From Actinomycetota bacterium (lineage in GTDB: Bacteria > Actinomycetota > Actinomycetes > Streptosporangiales > Streptosporangiaceae), in NCBI GenBank assembly GCA_003168215.1, contig PMSW01000153.1:207-35773 (forward strand): 35,567 nucleotides of DNA, given 5' to 3'. A program made the position numbers and the translations under genes. Positions 8,174 to 14,468 of this stretch are shown in pieces (within the stretch, counting starts at the first letter, position 1; each line of letters starts with the position of its first letter). Below the pieces are notes generated by a model. That model saw only the letters and a program-made list of their open reading frames with translations, was not told where the DNA came from and did no database searches.

Positions 8174-8938
8174 CTAGCCGAACCGGCCGCCAACATAGTG
8201 AGCGGTCTCCTCCTGGGCGGGGTTCTCGAAGACCTGCTGGGTATCGCCGTGCTCGACCAGGCGGCCCTGGTTGAGGAACACCGTACGGTCGGACACCCGG
8301 CGGGCCTGGGCGAGGTTGTGGGTGACGATCACCACGGTCAGCCTGGGCACCAGGGTGCGGATGAGCGCCTCGATCGACTCGGTCGCGACCGGGTCAAGCG
8401 AGGACGTCGGCTCGTCAAGCAGCAGCACCTGGGGCTCGATCGCGAGCGCCCTGGCCAGGCAGAGCAGCTGCTGCTGGCCGCCGGAGAGCCGGAACGGGGA
8501 GTCTTTCAGCCGGTCGCCGACGGCGTCCCAGAGGCCGACTTCGGTCAGCCGCTGCCGCGCGATGGCCTTGAGACCGTTCCGGCTGGCCAGCCGGTGCGCA
8601 CGGACCCCGGCGACCACGTTATCCATAATGGACATGGGGAACGGGTTGGGCCGCTGGAACAGCATGCCCACCTTGCGCCGCAGGGACATCAGCTCGACGC
8701 CCGGGTGCCAGATGCTCCGGCCGTCCAGCAGCACGTCACCGGCGTGCCGGTAGCCGGTCACCTTGTCGTTCATCCGGTTGAACGTCCGCAGCAGGGTGGT
8801 CTTGCCCGAGCCCGTCGGCCCTAGCAGCGCCGTCACGACGCCCTGCTGGACGTCCAGGGAGATGTTGCTGAGCACCGCGCGCGGCCCGAAGCTGAGCGTC
8901 AGGTCGACGGCCCGCAAGGTGGTGGAGCCGCTCGCCAT
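8174..8938 (-). CDS. pstB: Phosphate ABC transporter ATP-binding protein PstB
   Basis: 254 aa from the ATG at 8938, which has GAGG five bases upstream; a GTG at 9034 would add 32 residues with no homologous look. Walker A is GPTGSGKT (40-47). The PstB-typical segment RRKVGMLFQRPNPFPMSI is at 88-104. The ABC signature is LSGGQ (151-155), Walker B LLLDEP (172-177), and the switch His is in VTHN. It hydrolyses ATP to drive PstCA. One oddity is that the usual Arg after LSGGQQQ is Leu. Its place upstream of pstS, rather than last in the operon, is unusual. Confidence 0.92.
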   Translation of the reverse strand: MASGSTTLRAVDLTLSFGPRAVLSNISLDVQQGVVTALLGPTGSGKTTLLRTFNRMNDKVTGYRHAGDVLLDGRSIWHPGVELMSLRRKVGMLFQRPNPFPMSIMDNVVAGVRAHRLASRNGLKAIARQRLTEVGLWDAVGDRLKDSPFRLSGGQQQLLCLARALAIEPQVLLLDEPTSSLDPVATESIEALIRTLVPRLTVVIVTHNLAQARRVSDRTVFLNQGRLVEHGDTQQVFENPAQEETAHYVGGRFG

Positions 8939-9251
8939 CGCTGCCTCGCCGGTGAGATCCCCCCGCACGGCAGTGCTGGTGACGGGGCCGGCCGTGCCTG
9001 GCCCGGACTCCGCTGGATCGGCCTCGATCGACACCTTCCGCCTCGCCTCCAAGCTGTGCGCCGGATGTGCCGGCCGCTTACTGCGGCCCGGGCCCCATCC
9101 TGGGGTGCCTAGGTAACGGGAAGCTGAACAGCAGGTGGCGTAACAAGCGACGAATAGATGCCAGGATGGGAAACGAGCCAGCCCGCCCGATGCCACGGGC
9201 AGCTCGCAGGGCATCCAGGGGCGGACCGCGGAACGGACCAGGGGCAGGCGT
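8939..9251 (-). promoter_or_regulatory. pstB upstream region
   Basis: 313 bp with no convincing gene. It presumably holds the pstB promoter. Read on the minus strand it has three GTTAC/GTTCA motifs (plus-strand 9140-9144, 9125-9129 and 9113-9117). These resemble half-sites of actinomycete PHO boxes, but the spacing (15 and 12 bp) is not the expected 11-bp period. PhoP control is therefore only a suggestion. Confidence 0.3.
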
Positions 9252-9289
9252 GATCGTGGCCGGGTTCCCGCGGGAACCCGGCCACGATC
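9252..9289 (-). terminator. Terminator: 38-bp perfect palindrome after sseC
   Basis: Arms 9252-9270 and 9271-9289 are exact reverse complements with no unpaired centre. In RNA they would form a stem of about 17 bp with a tiny loop. The structure sits 25 bp beyond the sseC stop and upstream of pstB, so it most likely ends the sulfur operon and insulates the phosphate genes. Confidence 0.85.
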
Positions 9290-9313
9290 GGCGCGGTCAT
9301 TGCGGGCCGGGAG

Positions 9314-9619
9314 TCAGACGGCCACCTCGAGCTCGGTGACCCGGCCGATGTCGGCGGACACCGCACGCTCGGCGCGGACCCCGCCGGGGGCGAGCACCCG
9401 CAGCGTCCAGGTGCCGGGAGCGGCGAAGAACCGGAAGCCGCCGTCCTCGCCCAGCGGCACCTCGGCGACGAAGTCGCCACCGGAGTTGAGCAGCCGGGCG
9501 TAGCCAGTCAGCACGGCTGATCCGTTCTGCGTGACCTTGCCCTGCACGATCGCCTGGCTGCCGGCGTCGGCGGCCGCGGCCACCCCGCCCGGGGGCGCGC
9601 CGCAGCCGTCGCTGGTCAT
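9314..9619 (-). CDS. sseC: DUF1416 / SseC-like protein
   Basis: 101 aa from the ATG at 9619, whose bases overlap the cysA stop (ATGA). The protein is a small single-domain beta-sandwich type (IVQGKVTQNGSAVLTGYARL, then an APGTWTLRVLAP stretch), as in the DUF1416 family called SseC in mycobacteria. In many actinobacteria it follows the thiosulfate sulfurtransferase gene, as here. A role in sulfur transfer is assumed from that association; the biochemical activity is unknown. It is followed by a long perfect terminator hairpin. Confidence 0.88.
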   Translation of the reverse strand: MTSDGCGAPPGGVAAAADAGSQAIVQGKVTQNGSAVLTGYARLLNSGGDFVAEVPLGEDGGFRFFAAPGTWTLRVLAPGGVRAERAVSADIGRVTELEVAV

Positions 9620-10458
9620 GAGGCATCCCCGATCGTGATCGGGACGCCGACCAGCGAGCCGTACTCGGTCCACGACCCGTCGTAGTTCTTCACGTTCGGC
9701 TGGCCGAGCAGCTCGTGCAGCACGAACCAGGTGTGCGCCGAGCGCTCGCCGATCCGGCAGTAGGCGATGGTGTCCTTGCCGAAGTCCACGCCCGCCTCGT
9801 CCCCGTACAGGGTGCGCAGCGCGGCGTCGGACTTGAACGTGCCGTCCTCCTCTGCCGCCTTCGACCAGGGGACGTTCTTGGCGGTCGGGATGTGCCCGCC
9901 GCGCTGCGCCGCCTCCTGGGGCAGGTGGGCCGGGGCGAGCAGCCGGCCGGCGAACTCGTCCGGTGACCGGACGTCCACCAGGTTGAGCCTGCCGATAGCC
10001 GCCACCACGTCGTCGCGGAACGCGCGGATCGAGGAGTCCTGCTCCGCAGCGGTGTAGTTCGTGCTGGCCCGCTGCGGGACGTCGGTCACCAGCTCGCGGG
10101 ACTCAAGCTCCCACTTCTTGCGGCCGCCGTCGAGCAGCTTGACGTTGTGGTGCCCGTACAGCCGGAAGTACCAGTAGGCGTAGGCGGCGAACCAGTTGTT
10201 GTTGCCGCCGTAGAGCACCACCGTGTCGTCGTTGGAGATGCCGCGCGCCGACAGCAGCGCCTCGAAGCCGGCCTTGTCCACGAAGTCGCGGCGCACCGGG
10301 TCCTGCAGGTCCTTCTTCCAGTCGATCTTGACTGCGTCTCGGATGTGGCCCTTGTCGTAGGCGCTGGTGTCCTCGTCCACTTCGACGAGCACCACGCCAG
10401 GGTCACCGTGATGGGCCTCAACCCACTCAGCGTCCACGAGGACGTCGGAACGGCTCAT
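9616..10458 (-). CDS. cysA: Thiosulfate sulfurtransferase (rhodanese), CysA/SseA type
   Basis: 280 aa with a strong Shine-Dalgarno (AAGGAGG, 8 bp from the ATG) that overlaps the stop of the DUF4395 gene. Two rhodanese domains are present: an N-terminal inactive one (about 5-125) and a C-terminal catalytic one. The active-site loop is YCRIGERS, with catalytic Cys234. The family moves sulfane sulfur from thiosulfate to cyanide or thiol acceptors; in actinobacteria it may supply sulfur for cofactors. It sits between DUF4395 and sseC with tight coupling. The symbol follows mycobacterial usage (cysA2/sseA) and does not imply the sulfate permease CysA. Confidence 0.93.
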   Translation of the reverse strand: MSRSDVLVDAEWVEAHHGDPGVVLVEVDEDTSAYDKGHIRDAVKIDWKKDLQDPVRRDFVDKAGFEALLSARGISNDDTVVLYGGNNNWFAAYAYWYFRLYGHHNVKLLDGGRKKWELESRELVTDVPQRASTNYTAAEQDSSIRAFRDDVVAAIGRLNLVDVRSPDEFAGRLLAPAHLPQEAAQRGGHIPTAKNVPWSKAAEEDGTFKSDAALRTLYGDEAGVDFGKDTIAYCRIGERSAHTWFVLHELLGQPNVKNYDGSWTEYGSLVGVPITIGDAS

Positions 10459-10471
10459 ATAAACCTCCTTG

Positions 10472-10909
10472 TTAGATTCGGCCGGCGTCAGTTACCTGAC
10501 GGCCCGGCCATATTCGGCGGATAAGCAGATACATCTCGCAGCCCAGGCAGAGGCCGAAGACTCCGTTGAGGAACGCGGCGATCAGGCCGGCCGCGGCCGC
10601 GGCCATGCCCAGGGCCGTCACGCCCGTCCCGTAGCCGATGACCCCGATAACGCTGATCAGCAGCCCGGTGCCCTGCGCGAAGCGGGGCGGCGCCTCGGGC
10701 TCCAGCTCCTTCGGCGGCCCGAGCCGGGGCCTGACCAGCCAGCGGTACAGCAGCCCGTACGGTGACCTGCGCATGCCGAGCAGGGATCCGGCAGCGAAGA
10801 CCAGCCCCTGCGCGGCCAGCAGCCACACGCTGCCGGTGATCAGGACGACCGCGAAGACAACGAGGGTGATCAGCGCGCCGAAGCGCGGGCCTCTCGGATC
10901 GATGTCCAT
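10472..10909 (-). CDS. DUF4395 membrane protein
   Basis: 145 aa from the ATG at 10909 (AGGG about 9 bp upstream). A GTG at 10936 gives 154 aa but has no visible ribosome-binding site. The predicted topology is two N-terminal TMs (about 15-45), a central polar loop (RWLVRPRLGPP) and two further TMs (about 85-128). A short GLCLGCEMY motif holds two cysteines close to the last TM. DUF4395 proteins commonly neighbour thioredoxins and rhodaneses, which suggests thiol or sulfur handling at the membrane. The role is not established. The 253-bp gap upstream contains a leader peptide and hairpins. Confidence 0.85.
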   Translation of the reverse strand: MDIDPRGPRFGALITLVVFAVVLITGSVWLLAAQGLVFAAGSLLGMRRSPYGLLYRWLVRPRLGPPKELEPEAPPRFAQGTGLLISVIGVIGYGTGVTALGMAAAAAGLIAAFLNGVFGLCLGCEMYLLIRRIWPGRQVTDAGRI

Positions 10910-10959
10910 CTGCGGTGTCCCTTCGGTGGTGCTCACCCTGAATCCGGCTGGCGCTGCCG

Positions 10960-11051
10960 CTGCCCGGCCTGCGCCGCTATTCCTGGCGGCCCCCGCAGGC
11001 TATGCCCGGGCGTACTGCCCGGCCAGTGCCGTCCGCGTCGGACTGCCCGGC
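10960..11051 (-). promoter_or_regulatory. Candidate attenuator between leader peptide and DUF4395 gene
   Basis: The leader transcript has a hairpin with arms 11006-11011 and 11017-11022 (CCGGGC/GCCCGG, loop 5) and another at 11029-11041 (GTCCG/CGGAC, loop 3). The sequence CTGCCCGGC occurs three times (11043-11051, 11015-11023, 10960-10968), but its complementary arm occurs once. Alternative pairings are therefore possible. This fits a ribosome-stalling switch, though no fold was computed. Confidence 0.35.
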
Positions 11052-11062
11052 GGCCGTTGTGG

Positions 11063-11119
11063 TCAGCTGTCGCAGCGGCAGTAATCCACCGCTCGCCGCC
11101 TGGTCAGCGGCGGGCTCAC
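11063..11119 (-). CDS. Cys-containing leader peptide (18 aa)
   Basis: GTG at 11119 with CAGG 8 bp upstream, TGA at 11065-11063. The peptide is MSPPLTRRRAVDYCRCDS. The run of arginines followed by VD-x-C-x-C is very like the short leader peptides that actinobacteria carry upstream of sulfur-assimilation genes. In mycobacteria comparable Cys-rich upstream ORFs sense cysteine through ribosome stalling. It lies 44 bp after the thioredoxin stop and about 150 bp before the DUF4395-cysA-sseC genes. A TATCCT hexamer (11155-11150) is placed correctly for a -10 that would start a short leader mRNA. I read the function by analogy. Confidence 0.6.
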   Translation of the reverse strand: MSPPLTRRRAVDYCRCDS

Positions 11120-11162
11120 GGCAACTACCTGCTTTTCCGATCTGATGACAGGATAAAGCACG

Positions 11163-11711
11163 TCAGGTCACCTCGCCCAGTGCCGCTATCACGTCGGCCT
11201 TGCGCGGCTGCCCGCTCGCCCGGTGCGCGATGCGCCCGTCCGGGCCAAGCACGAAGACGGTGGGGGTACGGCGGACATCCAGCCGCCGGACCAGTTCCAG
11301 GTGGGATTCGGCGTCTATCTCCAGGTGCGCTACCCCGTCGGTCATCCCGGCTACCTCGGCGAGCACCCTCCTGGTGGCCCCGCACGGCGCGCAGAAGGCC
11401 GAGGAGAATTGCAGCAGCGTGGCGCGCGAGCCGAGCGGCCCGCCGAGTTCAGCCACGGTCAGGTCCGGCCCCGCGCCCGTGCTCAGTCCCGCGCCCGTGC
11501 TGCGCCCCGCCGGCTCCGCGCCCGTAGTGCGCCGGCTGCGCCTGGTGCCTGTGACTGCCCGGCCAGCTGTCACCTGGCGGGCGCCCGTCCCGCCGGCAGT
11601 TGCCTGGCCAGCCGCGACCGGCCGCATCCGTCCGTTGCGCTGCCGCCAGGTAAGGCCTGCCGCGGTTGCGACGACGAGCGCCGCCACGCACACGATAAGG
11701 CCTGCCGTCAT
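11163..11711 (-). CDS. Membrane-anchored thioredoxin-like protein (ThiX/TlpA-like)
   Basis: 182 aa. An N-terminal membrane anchor (about 3-21) is followed by a Thr/Gly/Ala/Arg-rich linker with small repeats (STGAGLSTGAG) and a thioredoxin fold from about residue 83. The active site is FCAPC, with Cys107 and Cys110. The cis-Pro is in RRTPTVFVL (about 148-156). The orientation of the anchor is uncertain, so either face of the membrane is possible. Proteins of this type lie next to cysA-sseC and glnR-mshD in mycobacteria (thiX). It likely acts as a disulfide reductase. It lies 56 bp after the anti-sigma gene and may share its transcript. Confidence 0.85.
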   Translation of the reverse strand: MTAGLIVCVAALVVATAAGLTWRQRNGRMRPVAAGQATAGGTGARQVTAGRAVTGTRRSRRTTGAEPAGRSTGAGLSTGAGPDLTVAELGGPLGSRATLLQFSSAFCAPCGATRRVLAEVAGMTDGVAHLEIDAESHLELVRRLDVRRTPTVFVLGPDGRIAHRASGQPRKADVIAALGEVT

Positions 11712-11767
11712 GGCCTATAGAGCGCCAGCGTCTGCCGGGACATTCCCGGTATCAGCTAGCTGGACCG

Positions 11768-12469
11768 TCACGTAGCTGGCACCGTCACGAGCACATGGTG
11801 GTCCGAAACGATCTCGAAGCTGCGCAGATGCGAGGCCATGAGCGACGCTGACGCGGGATATTCCGAATCCTGGTTGCCGGCCGGGACCGTCCAGCCGCCG
11901 GCCGGCAACATCGTCCCGTCGGAGTCCACCACCACCAGCTGGCAGGTCGTTCCGCCCGGGATCCCGGCGACCCACACGTGCATCTGAGTGCCCCACGACT
12001 TGCCGGTGTAGCTGACGATCGCGCTGACATGCGTCCGCGGGTTGGTCGCGCTCACTACCTCGGCCGTTTGGACCGTGACGGCAGCGGGCGCCTTTCCGCC
12101 CGGGGCGATGAGGTGCGCGCCGGCCGCGCCGCCGGCCACCGCGATCACGACAGCGGCAGCAGCCGCGGCGATGACGCGCCACCGGCGCGAAGCGCGACGC
12201 ACCGCCACCTGCCTGAGCAGCGAGCTCAGCAGCTCGGCCGGGGGCTGCGGGTCCTGGAAATCGGCGCCGTGCAGGATTAGCTGCTCAGCTTCATCGGCAG
12301 GCACCCGGCCAAGCAGGGCCGGCAGGCCGGCCAGGCCGGCCAGTTCCTCACGGCAATCCGGGCAGGTGCCCAGATGGTTGTCGACTGCCGTGCGCTCAGC
12401 GGGATCGATAGCCCCCACAACGTAGACACCGAGCGCCTGGCGGATGTCACGGCAGGCTGGGCCGGTCAT
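11768..12469 (-). CDS. Anti-sigma factor with zinc-binding ZAS domain, membrane-spanning
   Basis: 233 aa; its ATG overlaps the sigma-factor stop (ATGA). The cytoplasmic N-terminus has HLGTCPDC, the H-x3-C-x2-C motif of ZAS anti-sigma factors (His32, Cys36, Cys39). A single TM lies at about 97-119. The C-terminal part is an extracytoplasmic domain with a single Cys (in GGTTCQLVVV). The layout resembles mycobacterial RslA, the regulator of SigL. It likely holds the adjacent ECF sigma factor inactive until an oxidative or envelope signal disturbs the zinc site or outer domain. The next gene downstream is a thioredoxin, which fits a redox circuit. Confidence 0.9.
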   Translation of the reverse strand: MTGPACRDIRQALGVYVVGAIDPAERTAVDNHLGTCPDCREELAGLAGLPALLGRVPADEAEQLILHGADFQDPQPPAELLSSLLRQVAVRRASRRWRVIAAAAAAVVIAVAGGAAGAHLIAPGGKAPAAVTVQTAEVVSATNPRTHVSAIVSYTGKSWGTQMHVWVAGIPGGTTCQLVVVDSDGTMLPAGGWTVPAGNQDSEYPASASLMASHLRSFEIVSDHHVLVTVPAT

Positions 12470-13191
12470 GGCGCAAGCCCCCGTTCCTCTAGTGCGAGCT
12501 TCAGTGCCCGGAGCGCGTAGAACGTCCGGGATTTGACGGTACCTGCCGGTATACCGAGCGCGGCGGCTGCCTCCGCGACGGAGCGGCCCCGGTAATACGT
12601 CTCAAGCAATACGCCGCGGTGCTCTGGCCGCAATGTCTTCAGCGCGTCTGCGACTGCCCACGATTCGAGCGCGCGGTCGGCCTCGTCCGGCGCGGGTACC
12701 AGCTCAAGCGCGCCCTCCCCCACCTCATGCGGCCGTGCCCGCCTGGCACGGTACGCATCGACGGAAAGGTTTCGTGCCACGGCGAAGAGCCACGGCCGGG
12801 CCGGCCGCTCGGCGATGGCGTCCGGATGCAGCCACGCCCGCAGCAGCGTCTCCTGCACGATGTCCTCCGCGCGCTGCCGGTCCCCGCTGGTCAGGTGCAG
12901 GGCATACCTGAGTAGCGGGCCCGCATGCTCAGCGTAAAGCGTTCGCACCAATGCCTCGTCGGAGACCGGTCCTTGCGGTCCCCGACGACGTATGTTGCTC
13001 CGGCCAGTCACACTAGGGGAACGTCCCGCTTGGACCGATGGTTCACCTAATTCTCCCTGCGCCTGCCGGCTCCTGCCCGCTTCCTGCCTGCCCGCTTCCT
13101 GCCTGCCCGGCGCCTTCCGCTTACTCCCTGCGCGTGCCAGCGCCCTGCCGCTGACCCGCCTCGCCGCTGATTCATCGTGCCGCTGATTCAT
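12466..13191 (-). CDS. ECF RNA polymerase sigma factor (SigL-like)
   Basis: 241 aa as drawn. Region 2 spans about 82-150 (LVRTLYAEHAGPLLRYALHL, then AEDIVQETLLRAW and RPWLFAVARNLSVDAYR). Region 4 spans about 180-235 (LKTLRPEHRGVLLETYYRG, then the helix-turn-helix SVAEAAAALGIPAGTVKSR). The first about 75 residues are low-complexity Arg/Gly/Gln and unlike the family. The drawn ATG lies inside a 16-bp tandem duplication that also creates an out-of-frame ATG, and no ribosome-binding site is visible. The true start may be further downstream, for example GTG at 13011. The partner anti-sigma follows with overlap, and auto-regulation is likely. Confidence 0.88.
   Translation of the reverse strand: MNQRHDESAARRVSGRALARAGSKRKAPGRQEAGRQEAGRSRQAQGELGEPSVQAGRSPSVTGRSNIRRRGPQGPVSDEALVRTLYAEHAGPLLRYALHLTSGDRQRAEDIVQETLLRAWLHPDAIAERPARPWLFAVARNLSVDAYRARRARPHEVGEGALELVPAPDEADRALESWAVADALKTLRPEHRGVLLETYYRGRSVAEAAAALGIPAGTVKSRTFYALRALKLALEERGLAP
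13081..13110 (-). repeat. 15-bp tandem duplication in sigma factor N-terminus
   Basis: Two 15-bp units (13081-13095 and 13096-13110) differ at one base. They encode the GRQEAGRQEAGR stretch of the low-complexity N-terminal extension. Confidence 0.8.
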
Positions 13192-13196
13192 CGTGC
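13165..13196 (-). repeat. Perfect 16-bp tandem duplication over the sigma-factor start
   Basis: Units 13165-13180 and 13181-13196 are identical (CGCTGATTCATCGTGC on the plus strand). Each contains one minus-strand ATG (13175 and 13191). Sixteen is not a multiple of three, so the two ATGs are in different frames and only 13191 leads into the sigma factor. Confidence 0.9.
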
Positions 13197-13234
13197 CGTG
13201 CGGCCTGGCCTGCTGCGGCGCGGGAAGCCAGGCG

Positions 13235-13495
13235 CTAGCCCCCGGCGAACGGCGGCAGCACCTCGATCACCGACGCGTCGTCCAGGATCACCGCGTCCGG
13301 CGCCCGGATCCCGACCGGAGTGCCGTCGATCAGGAACGACGAGCGGGCCAGCACCGCGCGGAACCTGGAGTCCTGGCCCGCGCTCGCGCCTGCCGCGGAC
13401 AGCGCGCCAGCCAGCGTGTCCGCGGCAATCGTTTCCTCGGAGATCCCCGCCGCTTCCTTCGCCGCAGCCCAGTAGCGAAGCGTCACGATGGCCAT
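13235..13495 (-). CDS. MoaD/ThiS-family sulfur carrier
   Basis: 86 aa. ATG at 13495 with GAGGA about 8 bp upstream. It has the ubiquitin-like beta-grasp pattern: [14 protein letters not shown] at the start and the terminal [11 protein letters not shown]. The C-terminal Gly-Gly is the residue pair that is thiocarboxylated in MoaD and ThiS. It could be the small subunit of molybdopterin synthase or a carrier for cysteine or other sulfur transfer; no MoaE or MoeB is in view. Its neighbours are sulfur and redox genes. It is divergent from glnR with a 109-bp shared promoter region. The sigma-factor start lies 43 bp downstream. Confidence 0.88.
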   Translation of the reverse strand: MAIVTLRYWAAAKEAAGISEETIAADTLAGALSAAGASAGQDSRFRAVLARSSFLIDGTPVGIRAPDAVILDDASVIEVLPPFAGG

Positions 13496-13604
13496 GTCAG
13501 CTATCCTCGTTCATAGGCGAGTCCGGGCAACATCGCCCTGGGTCCTCGCGGGTGCCGGTGGGCCGCTCGCCGCGGACGGCATCGCGGACCGGAGGTGGCA
13601 ACGG

Positions 13605-14468
13605 TTGAGCGACGCACTCCTGCTGACTGGCTCGCCGGAGTCGTCTGCCGACATCCTGCCCTCCCTGGGCCTGCTGCCGCACGCGGTCCGGCTCGCGCCG
13701 GCTGCTGCCGCCGCGGTGACCGGCGGCCCGCCCGCTGACGTGATGCTGATTGACGCACGACGTGATCTTATGCAGGCCAAGGCCCTTGTGCGACAACTGC
13801 GCGGGGCCGGCCTTGAGCTGCCCATCCTGGTCGTCGTGACCGAAGGCGGCTGGGCAGCCGTCACCACTGACTGGGGCGCGGACGACGTGATCTTGCACAC
13901 CGCGGGTCCAGGCGAAATCGATGCCAGGCTCCGGCTCGCCATCGGCCGCCGGACAGTCGCGGCGCTTTCGGCCAGCGAAGAGATCCGCTCTGGCGATCTT
14001 ATCATCGACGAAGCCAGCTACCTGGCGCGGCTGCGCGGCCGCACGCTGGACCTGACTTTCAAGGAATTCGAGCTGCTGAAGTTCCTTGCCCAGCACCCGG
14101 CCCGGGTATTCACCAGATCGCAGCTCCTCCAGGAGGTCTGGGGTTATGACTATTTCGGCGGTACCCGGACCGTCGATGTGCATGTCCGCAGGCTGCGGGC
14201 CAAGCTCGGCGTGGAACACGAGGTGCTGATCGGGACTGTCCGCAACGTCGGGTACCGCTTTGTCCCGTCCCAGGGCAAGGCCGAGGCCCGCAGGGAACCG
14301 GCCGGGACGACTGGACAGCCGGAGGCGGCCGCTGATGCTGAGGCTGAAGCGCCGGACGCAGGCGGCGACGGCCGGGCGCGCGGATACCGGCGGGCAGGCC
14401 GGGACAGCGGGTCACCGGCCGGCGGAGAAAAGCGTACGGAGGTCGGCCCTGCACACGCCAGCAGGTGA
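13605..14468 (+). CDS. glnR: GlnR-type orphan response regulator (nitrogen)
   Basis: 287 aa from a TTG at 13605 with GGAGGTGG starting 14 bp upstream (9-bp gap after GGAGG). This gives [20 protein letters not shown], aligned with the known GlnR N-terminus. An in-frame ATG at 13488 would run across the moaD start. The receiver domain keeps the GlnR Asp50 (MLIDARRDL) and the family block [18 protein letters not shown]. The C-terminal OmpR-type winged helix reads [20 protein letters not shown] and later [20 protein letters not shown], nearly identical to GlnR. No histidine kinase is adjacent, as expected for GlnR. It controls nitrogen assimilation genes in actinomycetes. The Ala/Gly/Arg-rich C-terminus overlaps mshD by 134 bp. 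Confidence 0.93.
   Translation: MSDALLLTGSPESSADILPSLGLLPHAVRLAPAAAAAVTGGPPADVMLIDARRDLMQAKALVRQLRGAGLELPILVVVTEGGWAAVTTDWGADDVILHTAGPGEIDARLRLAIGRRTVAALSASEEIRSGDLIIDEASYLARLRGRTLDLTFKEFELLKFLAQHPARVFTRSQLLQEVWGYDYFGGTRTVDVHVRRLRAKLGVEHEVLIGTVRNVGYRFVPSQGKAEARREPAGTTGQPEAAADAEAEAPDAGGDGRARGYRRAGRDSGSPAGGEKRTEVGPAHASR

Noticed and set aside
9113-9144. PHO box upstream of pstB
   Set aside because: GTTAC/GTTCA motifs are present, but the spacing is not the 11-bp period of known boxes. Kept only as a low-confidence note.
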